The notes under the pieces were generated by a model. The model ran no database searches, was not told the origin of the DNA, and saw nothing but the letters and a program-made list of their open reading frames with translations. A program made the position numbers and the translations under genes. Shown one piece after another: positions 17,886 through 26,046 of a DNA stretch of 37,761 nt (positions are counted from its first letter, which is position 1; the number at the start of each line of letters is the position of its first letter). This stretch comes from Syntrophus sp. (in: bacteria) (GTDB taxonomy: Bacteria > Desulfobacterota > Syntrophia > Syntrophales > UBA8958). Where the stretch lies: NCBI GenBank assembly GCA_025355725.1, contig JANXZC010000161.1, forward strand, positions 1-37,761, given 5' to 3'.

Positions 17886-18200
17886 CCCTTATTGGCAGGT
17901 TCGCCCTGCTTCCCGCCAGACTGCGTCAAAACTGGTTTTCCTGGGGAATGCTATCATCCTCGCAAGGGCCAATTAATAGCGTCTGGCCTCTTGGAGAGAC
18001 TCTCCCCGTTTGATTCCCGGCCTTCTAGCAGAGTGAATGGCGCAGGCCACGATGCCCCGCTCCCCTCCTGTAATGATGTATTTCCCAATAACTCCGTATT
18101 GATTGCCTTTTTGCAGGGGGCAAAAAAGCGTCGCCGTCCATATGGACGATGGTCCGGAGCCAGGAGTGAAGCCTGAAGAGTAAATCTTTCATGGGAGGAA
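17886..18200. other. Intergenic region upstream of the recA operon
   Basis: No convincing gene was found here. It contains a perfect 14-bp palindrome CGTCCATATGGACG at 18135-18148, and a T-run/A-run inverted repeat with arms near CTTTTTGC and GCAAAAAAG at about 18103-18128. Their function is unknown; they lie 60-100 bp upstream of the LexA-type box. Confidence 0.35.
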
Positions 18201-18207
18201 CCTTGAT

Positions 18208-18221
18208 AGAACGAATGTTCT
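18208..18221. promoter_or_regulatory. Putative LexA (SOS) box upstream of the pgpA-cinA-recA operon
   Basis: AGAACGAATGTTCT is an inverted repeat GAAC-N4-GTTC whose spacer GAAT fits the RNRY rule of the Bacillus-type SOS box (CGAAC RNRY GTTCG). It lies 20 bp before a TTGACA -35 element and 75 bp before the first gene of an operon that contains recA, a classical SOS gene. LexA motifs vary among Deltaproteobacteria, so the assignment is inference from sequence and context. Confidence 0.6.
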
Positions 18222-18240
18222 GTTGTCGGGGGATTTCCTG

Positions 18241-18269
18241 TTGACACACGGGAGAAAAGGGGATAGCTT
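18241..18269 (+). promoter_or_regulatory. Sigma-70-type promoter of the recA operon
   Basis: A consensus -35, TTGACA (18241-18246), is followed after 17 bp by TAGCTT (18264-18269), a weak -10 with 3 of 6 matches to TATAAT. Transcription would start near 18276, leaving a short leader before the proposed CTG start of pgpA at 18296. Confidence 0.5.
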
Positions 18270-18295
18270 GACCGACCAATTGGGTGAGGTGATCC

Positions 18296-18754
18296 CTGAA
18301 CAAATCCCTGATCAAGGTCATTGCCACAGGCTGCGGCAGCGGGTATTTCCCTTTTGCTTCGGGAACGGCGGGAACCGTCGCCGCCATCCCCCTGTATCTG
18401 GTCCTCTCACCCCTGTCCTGGCCGCTGTACCTTGTAACTGCGGTTGCCTTTACTTTTCTGGCCTTTTATGCGTCTCAGGAGGCGGAAATTATTTTCCAGG
18501 AGAAGGATTCCTCCCGGATCGTCATTGATGAATGGACGGGTTTCCTCTGGGCGATGTTCCTCGTATTTCCTACGGTTCCCCACCTGCTGGCGGGGTTTAC
18601 GCTCTTTCGTTTTTTTGATATTGTAAAGATCTTTCCCGCCAATTTCTTCCAGAAGCACTTGCCCGGTGGATACGGGGTTGTTATGGACGACGTCGCGGCG
18701 GGCATTTACGCAAATGTAATCCTGCACATCCTGATCCGCTATGGGAATCTGTGA
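18296..18754 (+). CDS. pgpA: Phosphatidylglycerophosphatase A, probable CTG start
   Basis: This 152-residue inner-membrane lipid phosphatase converts phosphatidylglycerol phosphate to phosphatidylglycerol. It has the opening ATGCGSGYFPFASGTAGTVA, the central IVIDEWTGFL (E. coli has IVWDEFIGM), FRFFDIVKIFP and GGYGVVMDDVAAGI, all PgpA signatures. Several hydrophobic segments lie between them. The frame has an in-frame stop at 18290-18292, and the first in-frame ATG is 18554, inside the conserved core. No ATG, GTG or TTG is available between them. CTG at 18296 has a near-perfect Shine-Dalgarno, GAGGTGAT (18286-18293), with GAGG 6 nt away, so it is the likely start. It is the first gene of the cinA-thpR-recA-recX-alaS operon, 18 bp before cinA. 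Confidence 0.85.
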   Translation: MNKSLIKVIATGCGSGYFPFASGTAGTVAAIPLYLVLSPLSWPLYLVTAVAFTFLAFYASQEAEIIFQEKDSSRIVIDEWTGFLWAMFLVFPTVPHLLAGFTLFRFFDIVKIFPANFFQKHLPGGYGVVMDDVAAGIYANVILHILIRYGNL

Positions 18755-18772
18755 GCAGGACAGGGAGATGAT

Positions 18773-20023
18773 TTGAAGACCGGTATTATTACCATTGGTA
18801 ACGAATTGACGAGCGGCGGCATCCAGGATACAAATACCGCGCTCATTGCCCGCCAGTTCCATCTCCAGGGCTGGCAGGTTGCGGCAACCCTGTCCGTGGG
18901 AGATGACGAGGCGATGATCAAGAAGGCTCTTGATTTCGTCCTGCCCTTGACGGATGCCGTTGTCATTACCGGCGGTCTCGGCCCGACGGCCGATGACATT
19001 ACAACTGCCGCGGTGGCCAGGGCTTTCAACTTGCCGCTCTATACGGACGAAGTGGTTTTGAATCATATCAAGGAGATCTTTGCCAGGTACGGTTGGAAAT
19101 GGACCCAGAACAATGCCAAACAGGCGGTGTTTCCCCAGGGAGCTCAAATACTTGATAATCCCGTGGGAACGGCTGCTGGTTTTTCCCTGCAGGTCCAGGG
19201 AAAGGTCCTTGCTGTCATTCCGGGCGTCCCGGTCGAGGTAAAAAGAATGTTGCCGGAAGTCGTCCTTCCTCTCTTTCGCCGCTCTTTTCCCGAGGAATCG
19301 CAATATCCGGCGGTCCGGACCTTGAAGATCTTCGGTCTCGGCGAAGCGGCGGTAGACCAGGCGGTAGCCGGGATAGATCAGCCGGGGATCAGGATCGGTT
19401 TCTACCCCCGTTTCCCGGAGAATCATCTGGTGTTGTCCGCGAGAGATGCCGTGGAAGTCGCAGCCTGGTTAAGGGTAAAAAAAGCGGAGGAGGAGATCCA
19501 CAGACGCCTCGGTTCATATATCTTTGCCTATGACGAGGAAACCCTGGAAGGGGTCGTGGCCGGGCTGCTCAGAGAACAGGGACGTACGGTCTCCGTTGCC
19601 GAGTCCTGCACCGGCGGGTTGATTACCGATCGCCTGACGGATATCCCGGGCAGTTCCTTGTATCTGGAGCGGGGGCTTGTAACCTATAGCAATAGATCAA
19701 AAACGGATCTCCTCGGGGTTACGGAAGATATCCTCCAAAAGCACGGCGCCGTGAGTGAAGAGACGGCCCGTCTCATGGCGGAAGGGGTACGGAAGCTTGC
19801 CGGTACGGACCTGGGGCTGGCGACGACGGGAATCGCCGGTCCTGACGGGGGCTCGGAGGCCAAGCCGGTAGGGACCGTCTTTATCGCCCTTGCCGACGGC
19901 GCGAAAACCTTCTGTCGAAAGTTCTCTTACCGCTGGGATCGCCGCCGCGTCAAGATCATTGCGTCGCAGGCAGCGCTGCTCATGCTGAAGCGATACCTGA
20001 CCGGGGAGGCGAACCATGAGTGA
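18773..20023 (+). CDS. cinA: CinA: competence/damage-inducible protein with NMN amidohydrolase domain
   Basis: This 416-residue two-domain protein starts at a TTG with GGGAG about 7 nt upstream. The N-terminal MoCF/COG1058 domain (1 to about 170) has IITIGNELTSGGIQDTN and ITGGLGPTADDITT. The C-terminal CinA domain (from about residue 255) has SVAESCTGGLITDRLTDIPG, VTYSNRSKTDLLGV and TTGIAGPDGGSEAKPVGTVF, which is the nicotinamide-nucleotide amidase (PncC) signature. It recycles NMN in NAD metabolism. In several bacteria cinA is co-transcribed with recA, and here it lies in the same operon. It overlaps thpR by 8 nt. Confidence 0.96.
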   Translation: MKTGIITIGNELTSGGIQDTNTALIARQFHLQGWQVAATLSVGDDEAMIKKALDFVLPLTDAVVITGGLGPTADDITTAAVARAFNLPLYTDEVVLNHIKEIFARYGWKWTQNNAKQAVFPQGAQILDNPVGTAAGFSLQVQGKVLAVIPGVPVEVKRMLPEVVLPLFRRSFPEESQYPAVRTLKIFGLGEAAVDQAVAGIDQPGIRIGFYPRFPENHLVLSARDAVEVAAWLRVKKAEEEIHRRLGSYIFAYDEETLEGVVAGLLREQGRTVSVAESCTGGLITDRLTDIPGSSLYLERGLVTYSNRSKTDLLGVTEDILQKHGAVSEETARLMAEGVRKLAGTDLGLATTGIAGPDGGSEAKPVGTVFIALADGAKTFCRKFSYRWDRRRVKIIASQAALLMLKRYLTGEANHE

Positions 20024-20606
20024 AAATAAAAATATCCGCGCCTTTCTGGCCATTGATCCTCCGGGGGTTGTTCTTGAAAATATCCAGGCGATGCAAAACC
20101 GTTTAAAAAAAAACATTCAGGGGGTGATTCGCTGGGTGCGGCCGGAAGGGATCCATCTGACCTTGAAGTTTTTCGGTGACATATCGGCGCAGGACGTAGC
20201 AAATATCTCCGGGGTCATTGCCAGGAGGACGAATGCTACCCAGCCGTTTGCTTTGGAGATCAGTAGTTTGGGGGCATTCCCGGACGCGATCCGGCCCCGG
20301 ATAATTTGGCTGGGAATAACCGGGCAACTGGGGCAGCTGCTTTCTTTGCAGAAAGAGCTGGAAGAGGAATTCTTTACTCTTGGTTTTCCGAAAGAGGACC
20401 GGCCGTTCCGGGCGCATTTAACCATGGGACGGGTCAAGGTTCCCAAAGGGATTATCGGCCTGGACGCGGCCGTCGATGCTGGTGGCAAGCTGACGGCCGG
20501 AAGTTTCACGGTTGGGGAAGTAGCGTTGTTTCAAAGCAGCTTGTCGCCGCAGGGGGCGATATACACAAGACTCGCGGTGTTTCCCCTTCAAGGGGATAAG
20601 CTCTAA
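20016..20606 (+). CDS. thpR: RNA 2',3'-cyclic phosphodiesterase (2'-5' ligase family)
   Basis: This 196-residue 2H phosphoesterase opens with RAFLAIDPP and has the paired catalytic motifs HLTLKFFGD (His about 47) and HLTMGRVK (about residue 129), the H-x-T/S-x tetrapeptides of the LigT/ThpR family. It hydrolyses 2',3'-cyclic phosphates on RNA and can join 2'-5' bonds in vitro; the cellular role is unsettled. The start overlaps the end of cinA by 8 nt, with GGAGG about 7 nt upstream, so translation is coupled. A 50-bp gap with a new ribosome binding site separates it from recA. Confidence 0.95.
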   Translation: MSENKNIRAFLAIDPPGVVLENIQAMQNRLKKNIQGVIRWVRPEGIHLTLKFFGDISAQDVANISGVIARRTNATQPFALEISSLGAFPDAIRPRIIWLGITGQLGQLLSLQKELEEEFFTLGFPKEDRPFRAHLTMGRVKVPKGIIGLDAAVDAGGKLTAGSFTVGEVALFQSSLSPQGAIYTRLAVFPLQGDKL

Positions 20607-20656
20607 GAAGCGCCACGAGTTGCAGACCATTACTTATCGAAAAAGGAGGGTTCACG

Positions 20657-21667
20657 ATGGGGGTAGATATGGACAGAAACAAGGCCGTCGAGCTGGCCAT
20701 CAGCCAAATTGAACGTCAGTTTGGAAAAGGGGCCATTATGAAGTTAGGAGGATCAGAGAAGATTGATGTGCCGGTGATCTCTACTGGGTCTCTCAGTCTT
20801 GACATTGCCCTGGGGGTCGGCGGCGTGCCCCGCGGCCGGATCATCGAGATATATGGTCCCGAATCGGGCGGCAAAACGACGTTAGCCCTCCACATCGTCG
20901 CCGAAGCCCAGAAACAGAACGGCCTGGCGGCCTTCATCGATGCAGAACACGCCCTGGATATAACCTATGCCCGGAAAATCGGCGTCAATACCGATGATCT
21001 TCTGATTGCCCAGCCGGACTCAGGAGAGCAGGCCCTGGAGATCACTGAAACATTGGTGAGGAGCGGCGCCCTCGATGTCTTGGTAGTGGATTCCGTTGCC
21101 GCCCTGGTGCCCCGGGCGGAGCTGGAAGGGGAGATGGGAGATGCCCAAATGGGCCTTCAGGCGCGGCTCATGTCTCAGGCCTTGAGGAAGTTGACCGCCA
21201 GTATCAGTAAATCGAGAACGACCGTCATTTTCATCAACCAGTTACGCATGAAGATAGGTGTTTTCTTTGGTAACCCTGAAACCACGACCGGTGGCAATGC
21301 CCTCAAATTTTACGCTTCCATGCGCCTGGATATCCGGAAAGTCACTTCCCTCAAGCAGGGGCAGGATGTCATCGGCATGCGCACCCGTGTCAAGGTAGTT
21401 AAAAACAAGGTTGCCCCGCCATTTCGAGAGACGGAATTCGATATCATCTTTGGCGAGGGCATTTCCCGGGAAGGAGATCTTCTTGATCTGGCGGCGGAAA
21501 ACGCCATTATCGAAAAGAGCGGCGCCTGGTATTCCTACAAGGGTGATCGCCTGGGGCAGGGGAGGGACAATACGCGGATATTCCTGAAAGAGCATCCCGA
21601 AATCCTTAAGGAGATAGAGGCAGGGGTGCTGGACAAGTTTGGACTGAAAACCAGAACTCCGGAATAA
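20657..21667 (+). CDS. recA: Recombinase RecA
   Basis: This 336-residue DNA-dependent ATPase carries out homologous strand exchange and acts as LexA coprotease. It has the N-terminal [17 protein letters not shown], Walker [12 protein letters not shown], Walker [15 protein letters not shown], and the L1/L2 loop region with [17 protein letters not shown] and [18 protein letters not shown]. The C-terminus is short and ends without the acidic tail of E. coli RecA (about 353 residues). A strong Shine-Dalgarno, AAGGAGGG, precedes the ATG. It sits in the middle of the operon, 9 bp before recX. The LexA-type box at the operon head suggests damage-inducible expression. Confidence 0.99.
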   Translation: MGVDMDRNKAVELAISQIERQFGKGAIMKLGGSEKIDVPVISTGSLSLDIALGVGGVPRGRIIEIYGPESGGKTTLALHIVAEAQKQNGLAAFIDAEHALDITYARKIGVNTDDLLIAQPDSGEQALEITETLVRSGALDVLVVDSVAALVPRAELEGEMGDAQMGLQARLMSQALRKLTASISKSRTTVIFINQLRMKIGVFFGNPETTTGGNALKFYASMRLDIRKVTSLKQGQDVIGMRTRVKVVKNKVAPPFRETEFDIIFGEGISREGDLLDLAAENAIIEKSGAWYSYKGDRLGQGRDNTRIFLKEHPEILKEIEAGVLDKFGLKTRTPE

Positions 21668-21676
21668 TGAAGATCC

Positions 21677-22174
21677 ATGGAGGAGCGTCCGGAGCTTAAC
21701 AAGGCGAAAAAGAGTTGCTGGCGCCTTCTGGCCCTGCGGGATCACGGTGAACGGGAACTCGCAGGGAAGCTAAAAAATAAAGGGTTTGAGGTCGAGATCA
21801 TTGCGGAGGCGATTGATTATTTTCGCGAATTGGGGTATTTGAACGACCAGGTCTTTGCATCAAACCAGGTACGGAGACTGGCGACGGGAAAAGGGTATGG
21901 GAATCGTAAGATTGCCTCTTTCCTTCTTGAAAAAGGACTTTCCGAAGCCATTGTAGCGGAAGCGCTCATCACCGGCCGTAAAGAGTGGAGCGAAGCGCAG
22001 GCATTAACATCTTTGATCAGAAAGAAAACAGCCAGCGGGGACATCCGGGACGATCTGAAGGGGAAGCAAAAGCTTGTCCGCTATCTCATGGGTAAGGGAT
22101 TTCCCCCAGGATTGATTTTCGAGATGATTAACCGAGCGGAGGAGGAAGACGGGCATGACGATGACAGCAAGTGA
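21677..22174 (+). CDS. recX: RecX regulatory protein
   Basis: This 165-residue helical protein binds RecA filaments and limits their activity. The features are CWRLLALRDHGERELAGKLK, then AIDYFRELGYLNDQVFASNQ, then YGNRKIASFLLEKGLSEAIV and KGFPPGLIFEMI. These are the three three-helix repeats typical of RecX, with conserved Y-L-x-D and R-G-x-x. The ATG lies 9 bp after the recA stop and has no strong ribosome binding site, suggesting translational coupling to recA. It overlaps the start of alaS by 20 nt. recA-recX adjacency is standard. Confidence 0.93.
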   Translation: MEERPELNKAKKSCWRLLALRDHGERELAGKLKNKGFEVEIIAEAIDYFRELGYLNDQVFASNQVRRLATGKGYGNRKIASFLLEKGLSEAIVAEALITGRKEWSEAQALTSLIRKKTASGDIRDDLKGKQKLVRYLMGKGFPPGLIFEMINRAEEEDGHDDDSK

Positions 22175-24791
22175 AATCAGGGATAAATTTTTAAAATTTT
22201 TCGAGGCCTACGGACACACCATCGTTCCGAGTTCCAGCCTTATCCCTAAGGACGATCCGACCCTTTTGTTTACCAACTCGGGGATGGTCCAGTTCAAGGA
22301 TTGTTTTCTGGGGCTGGAGGACCGAGGTTACACGCGGGCCACAAGCTCACAGAAATCCGTCCGGGCGGGAGGCAAGCACAATGATCTTGAAAATGTCGGT
22401 TATACGGCCCGTCACCATACCTTCTTTGAAATGCTGGGAAATTTTTCCTTTGGCGACTATTTCAAGAAGGAGTCCATAGCTTGGGGCTGGGAGTTTCTCA
22501 TCGAAAAGATGGGCCTTCCTAAAGAGAAGCTCTGGATCACGATTTATCAGGACGACGACGAGGCCTTCGAGATATGGAACAAGGAGATGGGGGTCCCGGC
22601 GGAGCGTATCGTCCGGATGGGAATGGACAGCAATTTCTGGATGATGGGAGAGACCGGTCCCTGCGGTCCCTGTTCGGAGATTCTCTATGATCAGGGCTCG
22701 TCTGTTGGTTGCGGCCGTCCGGAATGTTCCGTTGAGTGCGACTGCGACCGCCACCTCGAGATCTGGAATCACGTCTTCACCCAGTTTGACCGGGATAAGG
22801 ATGGCAATTTCAATCCCCTTCCGAAACCGAATATAGACACCGGCATGGGTCTTGAGCGTCTGGCCGCCATTGTTCAGGGCGTGCAGAGCAACTATGATAC
22901 GGATCTGTTTACCCCGATCATTCAAGGAATCGCCGGGATCAGCGGCCGGGTTTATGGAACCAACGCAGAGGCGGATGCATCCATGCGAGTTATTGCCGAT
23001 CATAGCCGGGCCGTTACCTTTCTGATTGGCGATGGCGTCATGCCCAGCAATGAGGGGCGGGGCTATGTTCTCCGGCGGATTCTACGCCGGGCGGCCAGAC
23101 ACGGGAAACTTCTTGGCCTCGACCGGCCCTTCCTCCACGAAGTTGTTTCCATCGTGGTGGATACAATGAAAGATGCCTATCCGGATCTTATCGAAAAAGA
23201 ATCATATATCCGTAAGGTCATGGTTAATGAAGAGCAGCGTTTCATCGAAACCCTGGATACGGGACTGCGGATCTTAAGCGAGGAAGTGGCTATCCTCAAG
23301 AATAAGGGTGAAAAAATTATTCCCGGTGAGGTTGTCTTCAAGCTCTATGACACCTTCGGCTTTCCCGTAGACCTGACGGCGGATATCGTCCGCAAGGATG
23401 GTTTTTCTCTTGATATGGAAAGCTTTGAAAAAGCCATGGAAGCTCAGCGGGAAAAGGCCCGGGAATCCTGGAAAGGGAGCGGAGAACAGGCCTTTGCCGA
23501 CAGCTATAAAAAGCTTTCCGTCCGAGGGATTGCCACAACATTCATCGGTTATCACGGCGTTACGGAAGCCGCGTCAAAGGTCGCGGCAATTTTGAAAAAA
23601 GACGCCGAGGTGGATGAGGTTTCAGCGGGGGATAACGCCGAGATCTTCCTGGAAGAGACGCCGTTCTATGGTGAGAAAGGTGGTCAGGTGGGGGATACGG
23701 GGGTCATTGCCGGTGACGGATACATCTTTGAGGTCTGGGATACCCAATGTCCGACGGATAACCTGATTACCCATATCGGCAAGGTAAAACAGGGAACCAT
23801 CAAGGTAGGGGATGTCGTGAATCTCAAGGTGGACGAAGCTGCCCGGCGGGCGACGGAGGCTCACCACTCGGGAACCCATGTCCTTAACGCCGCCCTGCTG
23901 AAAACGCTGGGAGAGCATGTCAAGCAGGCGGGCTCGTCGGTAACGCCGGAGCGCCTGCGTTTTGACTTTACCCACTTTACCCGGATCGAGTCCGAGGAAC
24001 TGGATACTATCGAAACCATGGCGAACGATTATATCCGCCGGAATGCCGTTGTAAACACCCGGGTTCTTCCCAAGGAAGAGGCCATGAAAACCGGAGCGGC
24101 GGCGGTCTTTGATGAAAAGTACAGCGATAATGTCCGGGTCGTGAAAATGGGCGATTTCAGCATGGAACTCTGTGGCGGCACCCACGTAAACCGTACCGGC
24201 GACATTGGCGCTCTCAAAGTTATCGGTGAATCGGCCGTGGCGGCGGGCGTCCGGAGGATCGAAGCAGTCACAGGCGCCGAGGCCATTAAATACTTTAAAG
24301 CCGTTGAATCGGAGCTCAAGAAAGCGGCTGGTTTCCTGAAGGCAAACCCTATGGAGCTTGCCGACCGAATCGATAAGATCCTGAAACACCAGAAGGAACT
24401 GGAGAGAGAAATCGAGTCCCTCAAGGGCAAACTTGCAGCCAAGGATTCGGTGGATCTGATCGGCAAAGCAAAAGAAGTGAAAGGGGTGAATGTCCTGACT
24501 GCCGTTGTCGAAGCCCCGGATGTGAAGACCCTGCGGGACTTCGGAGACAAGTTGCGCGACAAGCTGCACTCCGGCGTCATTCTCCTGGGCAGCGAGGTTG
24601 AAGGCAAGGCAATGCTCCTGTGTATGGTTACCAAGGATCTGGCAGGCCGGTACCACGCTGGAAACATTATCAAGGCCGTGGCCCCGGTTGTGGGCGGCAG
24701 CGGCGGCGGCAGACCGGATATGGCCCAGGCGGGGGGACCGCATCCCGAAAACCTGGAGCAGGCGTTAGCCAAGCTGGAAGAATTGATCTGA
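22155..24791 (+). CDS. alaS: Alanyl-tRNA synthetase
   Basis: This 878-residue class II aminoacyl-tRNA synthetase charges tRNA-Ala. The catalytic core has RDKFLKFFEAYGH, then LLFTNSGMVQFKD, KSVRAGGKHNDLENVG and HHTFFEMLGNFSFGDYFK. Class II motif 3 is ARRHGKLLG-like (LRRAARHGKLLG). The editing domain has EAHHSGTHVLNAAL and the Zn-binding CGGTHVNRTGDIG. The C-terminal C-Ala/DHHA1 domain ends GGSGGGRPDMAQAGG, a hallmark of AlaRS. The start is ATG at 22155 or 22161; GGAGG at about 22140 favours 22155. It is the last gene of the operon, and recX overlaps its start. The recA-recX-alaS order is conserved in many proteobacteria. Confidence 0.99.
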   Translation: MTMTASEIRDKFLKFFEAYGHTIVPSSSLIPKDDPTLLFTNSGMVQFKDCFLGLEDRGYTRATSSQKSVRAGGKHNDLENVGYTARHHTFFEMLGNFSFGDYFKKESIAWGWEFLIEKMGLPKEKLWITIYQDDDEAFEIWNKEMGVPAERIVRMGMDSNFWMMGETGPCGPCSEILYDQGSSVGCGRPECSVECDCDRHLEIWNHVFTQFDRDKDGNFNPLPKPNIDTGMGLERLAAIVQGVQSNYDTDLFTPIIQGIAGISGRVYGTNAEADASMRVIADHSRAVTFLIGDGVMPSNEGRGYVLRRILRRAARHGKLLGLDRPFLHEVVSIVVDTMKDAYPDLIEKESYIRKVMVNEEQRFIETLDTGLRILSEEVAILKNKGEKIIPGEVVFKLYDTFGFPVDLTADIVRKDGFSLDMESFEKAMEAQREKARESWKGSGEQAFADSYKKLSVRGIATTFIGYHGVTEAASKVAAILKKDAEVDEVSAGDNAEIFLEETPFYGEKGGQVGDTGVIAGDGYIFEVWDTQCPTDNLITHIGKVKQGTIKVGDVVNLKVDEAARRATEAHHSGTHVLNAALLKTLGEHVKQAGSSVTPERLRFDFTHFTRIESEELDTIETMANDYIRRNAVVNTRVLPKEEAMKTGAAAVFDEKYSDNVRVVKMGDFSMELCGGTHVNRTGDIGALKVIGESAVAAGVRRIEAVTGAEAIKYFKAVESELKKAAGFLKANPMELADRIDKILKHQKELEREIESLKGKLAAKDSVDLIGKAKEVKGVNVLTAVVEAPDVKTLRDFGDKLRDKLHSGVILLGSEVEGKAMLLCMVTKDLAGRYHAGNIIKAVAPVVGGSGGGRPDMAQAGGPHPENLEQALAKLEELI

Positions 24792-24830
24792 TTACGTTAT
24801 CTCGGATCGGAGAAAAGCAGGTTTGTACGC

Positions 24831-24877
24831 AAGTCCCCCTTACCATCTCTTGCAAAAGAGGGGTAAGGGGGACTTTT
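24831..24877 (+). terminator. Long inverted repeat with T-run after alaS (terminator or small repeat element)
   Basis: AAGTCCCCCTTACC (24831-24844) pairs perfectly with GGTAAGGGGGACTT (24862-24875). A further inner stem, CTCTT/AAGAG, closes around GCAA. Four T residues lie at the downstream edge. It is placed about 40 bp after the alaS stop, as expected for the terminator of the recA operon. The long, near-perfect symmetry also resembles a dispersed intergenic palindrome, which a genome-wide search would reveal. Confidence 0.7.
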
Positions 24878-25255
24878 AGCTCTCATCCACAAGCCCCTAT
24901 ATTTCCCAATACTTATTTCTGGCGCTATCATCAGAAACAGGAGATTGACTATCCGGAAGAACTGAACGGTGATCGGGGAGATCAATTTCTTCCTTGTAAT
25001 GTTGTGAGACACTTTTCCCCGATGATGCAAATGTTCAAATACAAAGCGATAAACCCCTGATCCTGAGAGCTTATTGAATCCCGGTCGAAACATGCGACTT
25101 TTGACGTAAACATATATCCACAGGTGAGGGTTTTGGGGTTCCCTGTACTGGCAATGATACTATGGCATAAACGTTGATTTAATTTTGGACTTGCCAAATA
25201 TAATTATCTAAGCTAAAAATCTTATCAGTAAGAATATTTTCCAAGGAGGATTGAA
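24878..25255. other. Degenerate AT-rich spacer before the toxin-antitoxin pair
   Basis: No intact gene is visible. The stretch contains one copy of a 16-bp sequence, GTTCAAATACAAAGCG (25033-25048), that recurs downstream of the toxin-antitoxin pair. Close to the antitoxin gene are a possible promoter, TTGATT (25174-25179) - 19 bp - TATAAT (25199-25204), and a small inverted repeat, TCTTA TCAG TAAGA (25220-25233), that could be an operator for the antitoxin. Confidence 0.4.
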
Positions 25256-25519
25256 ATGGCAAGTTTGGCAACTACAAAAATGACCTCCAGAGGGCAAGTC
25301 GTCATCCCTGAGGATATACGCAAACGACTTAACTTAAAAGTTGGCACTCAATTTGTCGTTGTGGGAGAAAAAGATGTGGTTATATTCAAATCGATCTCCC
25401 AACCATCTATGGAAGATTTTGACAAACTGATTGCCGAAGCTCGCAAACAGGCGAAAGAAGCCGGGCTGAAGCAGTCTGACGTCCATGCCACTATTGCGAA
25501 GGTGCGAGGCCGCAAGTGA
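25256..25519 (+). CDS. AbrB/MazE-type antitoxin of a PIN toxin system
   Basis: This 87-residue swapped-hairpin DNA-binding protein has the AbrB/SpoVT signature TKMTSRGQVVIPEDIRKRL, followed by NLKVGTQFVVVGEKDVVIF. The C-terminal half is a charged helical segment (EDFDKLIAEARKQAKEAGLK) expected to bind and neutralise the toxin. AAGGAGG lies 6-7 nt before the ATG. The stop overlaps the toxin start by 4 nt (GTGA), typical of translationally coupled toxin-antitoxin pairs. It would autoregulate the pair by binding the short inverted repeat upstream, which is inference. Confidence 0.9.
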   Translation: MASLATTKMTSRGQVVIPEDIRKRLNLKVGTQFVVVGEKDVVIFKSISQPSMEDFDKLIAEARKQAKEAGLKQSDVHATIAKVRGRK

Positions 25520-25926
25520 AGGTTATTCTCGATACGAATGTCTTTATTTCCGGCGTTTTTTTCAGCGGTCCACCGCATCAAATACTCAATGCATGGCGTG
25601 ACGGCGTAATTAAACTAATAATTTCTCAAGATATATTGAGTGAATACCGGCGGGTGGGGGAAGCGTTTTCCGATGAGTTCCCTTCAATTGACTTGCGACC
25701 GATTCTTGATTTGGTAACCATTGAGGCAGAGTTATATGTTGCTGAAGATCTCCTCGAACCTCTGTGTAGTGATCCCGATGATGATAAATTTGTAGCCTGC
25801 GCTATAGCCAGTGGAAGCAGGATTATCATAAGTGGGGATAAGCATTTACTTAAAGTTTCTGGATACCATGATATCGAAATTCTAAAGCCTCGAGAATTCA
25901 TAAACAAACATTTACAAAAAAGTTAA
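25516..25926 (+). CDS. PIN-domain toxin (putative ribonuclease)
   Basis: This 136-residue toxin of the PIN superfamily (COG1569-type) starts at a GTG overlapping the antitoxin stop. The acidic metal-binding residues are visible in KVILDTNVFISGV (Asp 6), SQDILSEYRRV (Glu about 43), DPDDDKFVACAIAS (Asp about 93) and SGDKHLLKV (Asp about 107). Such enzymes cut single-stranded RNA, often tRNA. Paired with the AbrB antitoxin, it forms a type II toxin-antitoxin module. Base composition is AT-richer than the recA operon next to it, in keeping with horizontal gain. Confidence 0.9.
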   Translation: MKVILDTNVFISGVFFSGPPHQILNAWRDGVIKLIISQDILSEYRRVGEAFSDEFPSIDLRPILDLVTIEAELYVAEDLLEPLCSDPDDDKFVACAIASGSRIIISGDKHLLKVSGYHDIEILKPREFINKHLQKS

Positions 25927-25953
25927 AAAAACGACCCCATATCAGCCCTTCGT

Positions 25954-26010
25954 GTTCAAATACAAAGCGCGGGGCGAAACTTACGGAGAACTTGTTGAAT
26001 ACGGGTCGGA
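25954..26010 (+). repeat. Second copy of a degenerate direct repeat flanking the toxin-antitoxin pair
   Basis: GTTCAAATACAAAGCG (25954-25969) is identical to 25033-25048. The following bases (CTTGTTGAATACGGGTCGGAA) loosely match TTATTGAATCCCGGTCGAAA after the first copy. The copy here can be read as a short peptide tail ending in a stop (VFKYKARGETYGELVEYGSE), while the upstream copy is interrupted by stops. Both could be remnants of one duplicated sequence. Confidence 0.5.
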
Positions 26011-26046
26011 AGGTGCAAATGTAGGGTAAAGAAGGAGGTGTTAAAA

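Noticed and set aside
18223-18528. A 101-codon frame starting at an ATG upstream of pgpA
   Set aside because: It overlaps the PgpA frame out of phase and has no family signature; the PgpA frame carries conserved motifs throughout.
23622-24743. A 373-codon minus-strand frame inside alaS
   Set aside because: It is an antisense shadow of a well-conserved essential gene, without motifs or a ribosome binding site.
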